Shown: positions 56,821 to 64,000 of the stretch, in pieces
How the letters are laid out: each line of letters opens with the position of its first letter
Numbering within the stretch: the stretch's first letter is position 1
Source: Bromus sterilis
Taxonomy: Eukaryota; Streptophyta; Magnoliopsida; Poales; Poaceae
DNA length: 64,000 bases
Direction of reading: 5' to 3'
NCBI GenBank assembly: GCA_950022295.1
Contig: OX465599.1
Coordinates: 278,525,501 to 278,589,500 of the forward strand
Translations under genes and position numbers: made by a program
Notes under the pieces: model-generated
Database searches by the model: none
What the model was told of the DNA's origin: nothing
Seen by the model: only the letters and a program-made list of their open reading frames with translations

Positions 56821-56900
56821 GGTAAGCGTTGAAGGTATATCTTTAGATCTTGCAATTAAATCTTTTGTTTTCTTGTTTTTACTTTTCACTAGTTATACTT

Positions 56901-58718
56901 ATGGAAAATTGCACTCTTAGTTCGTTGTTTGGGGAAGGCCGCTTTACCACACCCGTGGTAGAGAAGTCTCATCCACCTACTGAATGTATCCCGTCCAAAA
57001 TACCACTTGGAATAGTTGAAATAATTATTAATGATTGTTATGATGGGACAGTCAATCCTAGTATTCATTTGTTGAAACTTACATAACTTTGTGAGTTATT
57101 TAAGATTTCAGGTTTGACAAGAGGTGAAGTCATGCAGAAATTGCTTGCCTCGTCACTAAAAGGAAAAGCATTGGAATGGTATAGGCTACTAGATGATTCT
57201 CACCTACGGGATTGGGAAGAGATCCAGTCTCTCTTTTTTGAAACTGAAAGTTTTAATAAGTTTAGTGCTAAGTTTGGGCTTGATTCTCTACTCCTTGTTG
57301 ATGTCCTCAAATCTTTTGCTTCACATCTTAATATGCCTATGGAGAATTGGATCAAGCATCATGAACCTTTTAAAGAGATTCGCAAAGAAAATTAAATTCT
57401 TCATGATGATTGCAACATGCATGATCCAATTCCTAAAACTGTTTTATATAATCATGTTAATTTTTGTGGAGTGGATAGACCTTGTGAAAGGCCTATCATT
57501 GAAGAAGAGAAGTATTGTAAGCAACATAAGCATGAAAGAACAATCACTTGGGTCAAATATTTAAATGAAATTGCTAGAGAATTGTGTGACCGTTATCCCT
57601 TTACCTGTGAACTTTGTTGCATAGAGGGTCACTTCAATTTTCAATGCATGAACTTTCAAAACATAACTGTTAACCAGTTGTGTGATAACATGATCACTTC
57701 TAATCTTTATGATGAACTTATGTTATTTTTGATGTGTGAAGAGCTATCAGAAAAGACTTCTTGGCTAGATGTTAATGCCTTAGGAATTAGCAACACTTTG
57801 CAAAATTGCCATCTCTATTGTGTTGTTAATTGCCATGAAAATTATTACATAAGTAAGATTAAAAAGGAGGGAACTTTACCAAAGTATAAAAATGTCTCTC
57901 ATATCTCTACTAATAAAAAGGAGAGTTTCTCCCAAGTTTCCCCTATTTTTTCTAATAAACCAGGATATGAGGAGAAACATCATATCCAACCACTCCCTCC
58001 TAAGGTGAAGAAGAATAAAAATAAGAGGAGGAGGAAGAGGAGCAAGAAGGAAGAAGAATGGGTATCAACCTGGCCTGAGCATATTCCTCGCATCAATTTT
58101 TATCCTAACGGGAAGAAATTTTTGGAGGACGGTGAGCTTGATTGCATTCATTATTATCCTGATGATAAGTCCATAGGCACTATTGAAGATGATTTTGATT
58201 ATGATATGCATGTTTCTTTTTGTGATTGGGAAAATTATGATAATGCTACTTATGACCTTGAAAATCTTTTTGGTACGAACTCTGAGAGTGATGATATGGA
58301 AAGCTCCAAGCTTGGGGATGATAGGATTGCAAGTCCTTTAACCATTAGTGATGTGGTAATTGATAATTCTTTTGCTAGTATGAATAAAGACATCATGTTT
58401 ACAAATATAGTTGCTAGCAATGATAATGCTCTTCTCTACTATGATGATGTTATAACTCCTATCTATAGTGATTTTAAAGGTACCTATGACATAAGGAGAA
58501 ATTATCCTTATGAAACTTGTCATAATCATGGAGGTAATTACTCCCTTGTTGAACACCATCTTCCTAATACACAATTATTCTATATTGTTCAAGTTGTTTA
58601 TGATAGTCCTACTCCCACTATTACCAATGAGAAAGATTATGCTTATGTGGAGAGTAAGAGTACCCTTTTGCATGTGGATCATGGTAACAATGCTTTATGT
58701 GATGCTTATATTGTTTAG
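56901..58718 (+). pseudogene. B gag-like ORF
   Basis: ATG 56901 (MENCTLSSLFGEG) opens a frame of 605 codons interrupted by TAA at 57084-57086 and TAA at 57393-57395, all in one frame. The part around 57114-57395 (KLLASSLKGKALEWYRLLDD) is the gag core with the typical leucine/tryptophan pattern. A Cys/His segment (CELCCIEGHFNFQCMNF) near 57610-57660 resembles a zinc knuckle. The C-terminal half is acidic and Asn/Tyr-rich, with a Lys/Arg patch near 58010-58050. It is not followed by protease or RT. It probably served as an RNA-packaging protein in a non-autonomous family. Confidence 0.75.
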
Positions 58719-59021
58719 TTTACTCATGATCCTACTGTAAATTATTATGAGAAGGGAACATATTATTATAGATATTTCAATAATATCAAATTCCCTCTCT
58801 TTATGTTCAAGGCTTTGAAGTTGCACTTATTTTGCCTTCCTATGCTAATATCTTTATGCTTCAATGAGTTTTTCCTCTACAAGATACCTTTGCATAGGAA
58901 GCATGTTAGACTTAAATGTGTTTGTTATTTGCTTCTTGATGCTCTCTTTTGTTCTTCAACTCTTGTTCCTTATTCCTATGAGAGCATCATTAAAATCTTA
59001 AGCCTATCTTTATGGCTATAA
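58719..59021 (+). pseudogene. B short downstream ORF remnant
   Basis: A frame from about 58803 to TAA at 59021 codes a hydrophobic, Leu/Cys-rich peptide (KLHLFCLPMLISLCFNEFF). The frame differs from gag. It may be the decayed C-terminal part of the preceding ORF or a small extra ORF of this family. Its Leu-rich run could span a membrane, but no function is known. Confidence 0.4.
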
Positions 59022-61603
59022 AGAAAGAGCTCTAGGGTGAAAACCCTTGTTATCTTTAGTTTGAGTTTTTACTTTCAGTTTTTAGTGGTCTTGATGATTG
59101 TTACTACTGTAGCAACATCATTGTATCTTTATTTTCAATCAAGTCTAGCCTCCGATTGCAAGAAAGTTCAAAAGTTGTGACATGCTGTCCAGAAAACAGA
59201 TTCTATCCTAATATCCAGTGGAAATGTTTTATTTATTAAGGGTAATAACCTCTCTAATCATCTTATGATGAGTTATGTATGAAGGGAGTTTTCAAGTGTG
59301 CGATGGAAGATGATAAAAGAAGATTCGGGAGTGTCAAGCGCTCAAGCTTGGGGATGCCCCCATGCATCCCAACAAATATTCAAGGAGACTCAAGCGTCTA
59401 AGCTTGGGGATGCCCCCATGCATCCCCTTCTTCATCAACAATTATCAGTTCATCCCTCGTTGCACTATATTTTATCACTTCATGCGTTGTGTGCTATGCT
59501 TGGAGCGTCTCGCTCTTTACTTTTCTAGGTTTGTTTTTGCTTGGTTTGCTGTAGTAACAAGTTAGACCCCAGATTACTCTTTTGTGAGGGAGAGTTACAT
59601 GCTCCGCTTGAACTAGAACTCCTCATAGGATTTGCATGCTTATTCTTTTAGTTGTGAGTTGTTCTTTTTCTTTTCTTAGCTGTTGCTCTGTTTAGTTGTA
59701 GTGCTTTAGTTTTTCTAGAGCTTTTCTTTTATTTTAGGTTGAACTTTCTATAGGTTGCATGTTTTATCTTGTTAGAGAGTTTTCCTGTTGCACTGAGTTT
59801 TGTGTCTTGACTAGGAAGTAGGTAGTTGAAGTTGCTGTTCTCTTTGTAGTAGTAACTTGCTATAGTTTTGAGGTATTGACTAGAGTAATGTTTGAACTTT
59901 TGGTGTCAAAAGCTCGAGCCTATTAGTGATAGATGTCGTATTTTGGGCAATCCATGTGTTTTTCGAAAACCAAAAACCCCTGTTGAGAACTCTAGCTACT
60001 AGATAGATCACTAACCTCTGGAGGGTTTGAATATTAGAGTACACTCACGTACCATGAGTCGAGGATGCGCAAGGATAACAAAACCCCCATACACTCCTCC
60101 TCGGGGTACTTGTCTCTTTGTGAACCTCCTGATTAGATTGAGAGTTACCGATAATAAGTGCATGAGTTCTTCGGACTAATGTGAGTATTTGAAAGTTGAC
60201 ACTTCCACCCACCTATACTTTTTCTATCCTCTTCGGTACCGTGCATTTCCCTTTCTCACCTTGAGAGTTGGCGCATACTTCGCCGGTGCATCCAAACCCT
60301 TGGCACGATACGCTCTGTCATCATAAGCCTCCTTATATCTTTCCTCAAAACAGCCACCATACCTACCTACAAGGCATTTCCATAGCCTTTCCGAGTTACA
60401 TTGCCATGCAACATCCACCTTCTCATGACTTGAACCTCATGTCATACATTCTACTTGCTTGATCGATGAGCCGCATGCTAGTTGGGCCATGCCCTAATCA
60501 TTGCTACATGACGCGCTAGTATCATTGCATATCCTGCTATCCTGGCAGAGCATACATTTGCATCATGATAGTTATATCTTCTTTATGTGAGTACCTTTGT
60601 AAAGTGTGAAAGATCTCCTATATTCTTGTAAAATACAGAGTGTTGCCCCTAAAGTGAGGAAAAGATCCCAAAGAGGACAAAATCAAAAGATCCCAAAGAG
60701 GACAAATGAGAGTTAAATAGAAAGATCCATTGAGGCCACCAAAAAAATAGAAAAAAATAGAAAAAAGAGAAAAAAGAAAAATAAAAAGAGATAAGGGGCA
60801 CACTACTATTCCTTTTGAGAGATCCACACTAGTACTTCATCCTCTATCCCTTGTACTCCATAGAGATCATCATCACGCATATAGCTATGTGGGGACCTTC
60901 ACACTATAGAACTTGGCTTGTATATTCCAATGATGAGCCTCCTCAAACGAGCTCTAGGTCTTCTTGAGCAAGCAAGTTAGATGCACCCCCACTAGTTCCC
61001 TTGGAGAGCTTTTAGCTCACATGTGCATCCGTTGCATGGCAATCCCTACTCCTCACATCATATCTATCATATGGCCTTCTCTCACCTATGATTGTCCTCA
61101 TTGATGTGAGCCCTTCACACCTTTTTGTCTTCCTCCTCCACCTTCTTTCTGTTTCGCCTTTTAGGTGTCAACTTTCTTGCTCACGCTCATCCATTGCATG
61201 AGTTCTCAAAATATCGAAAGGGAGTGGATCAGTTTGACTTGTACCTGGCTAGTGGTCTGGGGACGAGTCAAGATAAGAAACCAAAGGAGACCAAGTGTGA
61301 AACTTTAGTAGATAGTTGTTCTCAACAAGCTTTTTTCTCTCTTTTTCCCAGTCCCCTTCTTGCACGCAAACACCATCTGGAGACATTCGAGTCACGGACA
61401 GCGAGAGCTCTTGAACCTTTTCTTCTTTTGTTGCTTGTTTCAATGCTAATATAGACTCTTGCTTGTTAAGACTTGAATTGAATTGCGTGCTTTGATTGCT
61501 TTACTGAAAAGTCCTTATATGGTTGTGTGGCATGTCACCACAGAAATTATGCTTGTTATCATTTACCTACTCGAGGACGAGAAGGAATTAAGCTTGGGGA
61601 TGT
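59022..61603 (+). other. B 3' non-coding region
   Basis: This matches A at 38990-41764, but with a single copy of the unit duplicated in A. It has no gene. The sequence GCTTGGGGATGCCCC is repeated near 59346 and 59402. It ends with the polypurine tract AAGCTTGGGGATGT at 61590-61603. Confidence 0.75.
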
Positions 61604-62786
61604 TGATACGTCCCAAACGTATCTATAATTTCTGCTTGCTCCATGCATGTTTTGTGTGACTTTGCCATGATTTGCTTGAAATTTCATACACTTTTGAGCA
61701 TATTTGGACTAATCTATTAACCCAGTGCACCCAGCTGCCAGTTGATGTTTTCTGCTGTTTTTGTATTTCAGGTTTTCCGTCCATTAAAAGTGCTCCAAAA
61801 AATCTGGAAAAATCAGATAAAAAATCAGCGACCCGGAAGCTTCCGAAATCACCAAGGTAGCGGAGGGGGGCCACCACCAGGAGACATGGAGGGTCCCTGG
61901 CACGTCCCCACCCTAGGCCGCGCTAGGAGGCCTCCTGGCTGCCTGGTGGGTCCCCTCGACACCCCCCTCCGCCTATATTTAGCCCTCGGGGTGGAAACCC
62001 CTAATATCGAAGTACTTTTTCCAGAAGAGATTCCGATCTCCGCCGCCATCGCCAACAAGCTTCGGGGGACCAAAATTCCTATGTCGACACCCTGCTGGGA
62101 CGGGGAAGTGCCCTCGGATTCATCTCCATCGACGTTGTTTCCTCCCTCCATGATGTGGGAGTAGTCCCTCCTTGGGGCTGAGGTTTCTACCAATAGCTAT
62201 GTTTTCTTCTCTCTCTCCCATGTTTGTATCTTCGTTGTGATCATAGGCTATGTTAATCTAGGGTGATACCATGATATTTCCCCTTCCTCTATGTATTAGA
62301 TTGATGTACTCACTTGATCTTATCTAGTATAATCCACGAGACCATGGTGACAGCGGTCTATTGGACATGGGTTAGAACAATATTATCATGAGTGATTTCC
62401 TCTTTTGTGTGTTGATTGTAGATTGAGAGTCTCTTGGTGCTTGTCTTTGACTATCCTTGAGATATGTTGTGGTGATTGTGGTAATCTCTTTGGATGTCCG
62501 CGGTGACATTGGGAAATCCATAGATTGAGAACTACGAACTCTGAGGTGTGCTTTTGTAGCCCTACATAATTCTCGTCCTCTCTTGACCACAAAGGAATGA
62601 CCTCCGAGTACGTCTCCAATGCATGTTTTAGTGGAAATACCATGTGATTCGGCTATGTTAATGTTTTTGGGAGTTGACACTAGTGAAAGTATGAAGCCTA
62701 GGCCTTGTTTCCATCATTGTTACACCGTTTGCACTCACTTTTGTTACATGTTTGCTTGCTGCACTTTTATTACGGATTTATATTAC
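61604..62786 (+). repeat. B right LTR, truncated
   Basis: This starts TGATACGTCCC after the polypurine tract and follows the left LTR to about 62786 (left-LTR position about 56520). The last 275 bases, including the CA end, are missing. TATA motif at 61974-61981. Confidence 0.85.
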
Positions 62787-62843
62787 GGATTTATATTACC
62801 TTGATTTATATTACGGATTTATATTACCTTTTATTACGGATTT
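62774..62843 (+). repeat. Templated filler at the B right-LTR break
   Basis: GGATTTATATTAC occurs at 62774-62786, 62787-62799 and 62815-62827, with a 12-base variant at 62803-62814. The adjoining TTTTATTACGGATTTA is repeated at 62828-62843. The left LTR has this word once, so the others were copied at the junction. Confidence 0.85.
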
Positions 62844-64000
62844 ACCTCCGTTACATGCTTTAATTTTACCTTGGAGTTATAAATATTTTCTAAAATTATT
62901 TTTGGAATTTATTTTTGCTCTGGAAAAGTTTTTAAATCAATTTTTGGAGTTTTCGGTATTTTTAAAATGCCAGAAAAGTATTTAAAAAAATTTAAAAATA
63001 AGTTGCAAAGTTTTTATTTTATTTTATTATTTTGGTCAAGCCAAAAATTCAATTTTATTATTTTAAAAATATTGGCGAAGACGGAATTTTAAAATAAATT
63101 TCCGTGATTTTTCTAATATTGTTTTGGGCCTATTGGGCCTGGTCTGTTTTCTTTTTCAGCAGACCGAATTTGTTTTTATTTCGGATTTACAAAAAAAAAG
63201 ATTAGGGGCTGGCTATAAATAGCCCGGATCAGGGCTAAGTTTATTTCCGCCAGCGTTTTAGGGTTAGACTAATCTAATCCGCGGGACCCGCCGCCGCCGA
63301 CGTCATCGCCGAAGCATCGCTGGAGTGCGTTTTTCGCATTTTTTTCAGGTAAAATTTTGTACGGATCATCGTCGGAGTGCCTCGCCGCCCCTGCGCCCGC
63401 GCCGCCGCCGCCGCCGCCACGGCCGGCTGGCCGGAGCCGAGCCGCCATGGCCGCCACGGCCCATGCGCCCGTGCGCCCGTGCGCCCGCCCGCGAGCCGCG
63501 CCGCGCGCCCCTGGCCGCGCTGGCCTCCGCCGCCGCGCGCCCTTGGCCGGAGCGCCCTGGCCGTTCTCGCCCCCGCCTTGCCCCCTGGCCGGAGCCCCCG
63601 AGCTCCATGGCCGGAGCGCCGCAGCCATGGCCTCCTGTAGCCGCGCCCGCGTGAGGTTGAAGAAGTTGAAAAAAAAAAACGGTTCGGAACAAAAAAAAAA
63701 GTTTTTTTTTTCCAGATCTGGATCCAAAACCGCCCAGGGACCCGATCGCGTTTTTTGTAAAATTTTTATTTATGTATAGGTCCTTTTGCAGTAGAACCCC
63801 CCTATACCCCCGTTTTTCACCCGAAACCGTTTTCGCGAGTACTTTTTAACCGTAACTCGGAATTGGGCGATTCCAGTTGCGTTGCGACCGTGTAGAAATT
63901 CTCTAGCCAGTAGACCTAGTGTTACAGAATTTGGAAGTATTTAAATTTGGATCCCAAGCTGATCCAAATTTGAACTTCCAACAGCCGTAACTTTTTACCG
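62844..64000 (+). other. Unclassified LTR-like sequence, cut by the window edge
   Basis: An AT-rich part (62844-63200) is followed by TATAAATA at 63214-63221, then a GC-rich leader-like block (63280-63650) with CGCC repeats and homopolymer A and T runs. This profile fits a promoter and leader inside an LTR, but no LTR end or internal coding is visible. Open frames in the GC-rich block look compositional. I assign no gene. Confidence 0.4.
63214..63221 (+). promoter_or_regulatory. TATA motif in the LTR-like sequence
   Basis: TATAAATA lies in the context GGC-TATAAATA-GCCC, about 60 bases upstream of a GC-rich stretch. It is promoter-like by sequence only. Confidence 0.45.

Larger units (their letters stand above)
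55336..62843 (+). mobile_element. B: Athila-type Ty3/Gypsy element with gag-like coding only, right LTR truncated
   Basis: Left LTR 55336-56794, primer site 56804, a gag-like frame (56901-58718), a downstream fragment (to 59021), a long non-coding region, polypurine tract and right LTR from 61604. There is no protease, RT or integrase in the 4.8-kb internal region, so the element was non-autonomous or lost pol before insertion. The LTRs differ by roughly 5% by eye, more than those of G2 or the Sirevirus. The right LTR stops at a repeat-filled junction near 62786-62843. Confidence 0.85.

Noticed and set aside
63269..63779. Several overlapping Ala/Arg/Pro-rich open frames on both strands
   Set aside because: They come from GC-rich CGCC repeats. 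All frames are open there, which indicates composition and not coding.

Overview
The window is intergenic DNA from a large grass genome, most likely a Triticeae species (wheat, barley, rye or Aegilops type). I infer this from the element types: a 14-kb Sirevirus-like Copia element resembling Maximus, Athila-type Gypsy elements whose LTRs start TGATACGTCCC, long-LTR chromovirus-like Gypsy elements, and a CACTA transposon with TTTGCCGTCTG subterminal repeats. I found no host gene, tRNA, rRNA or CRISPR array. Nearly every base belongs to a transposable element. Family names come from memory and were not checked against a database; lineage calls rest on visible domains and ends.

The left part (1-36953) is a stack of insertions. 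The host is a minus-strand Tat-type Gypsy element (here G1), seen as 3974-8233 and 34978-36953, with one 842-bp LTR at 36112-36953. Its integrase was hit by another minus-strand element (E0), whose 3.6-kb LTR (352-3973) and first internal bases are visible and which runs off the left edge. Its gag was hit by a plus-strand chromovirus-like Gypsy element (G2, 8234-34977, LTRs about 4 kb). The left LTR of G2 was in turn hit by the Sirevirus (10752-24791, 5-bp duplication GGTTG). By hand count the Sirevirus LTRs differ by about 2% and the G2 LTRs by about 3%, in the order the nesting demands.

The right part (36954-64000) is a second stack. G1 sits inside an Athila-type element (A), whose protease, 3' non-coding region and truncated 3' LTR cover 36954-42433. 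The LTR of A was hit by a minus-strand Gypsy-like element (X). X's LTR carries a complete 9.7-kb CACTA element (42833-52567, 3-bp duplication TAT), and its internal region carries an antisense, intron-containing ORF. A second Athila-type element (B, 55336 to about 62843) has only gag-like coding and lies in X. Its right LTR is cut short by a scar of short templated repeats. The last 1.1 kb is an unclassified LTR-like sequence with a TATA box.

All coding regions are damaged by stops or frameshifts, so none is likely to act by itself. The least damaged are the Sirevirus pol and envelope-like ORFs and the CACTA tnp1-like gene. Many new stops are TAG, where TGG or CAG would be expected, as deamination of methylated cytosine would produce. 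The most interesting signals are a putative internal promoter plus leader intron in front of the Sirevirus envelope-like ORF, a roughly 210-base hairpin inside the CACTA element, and the antisense spliced ORF in X.
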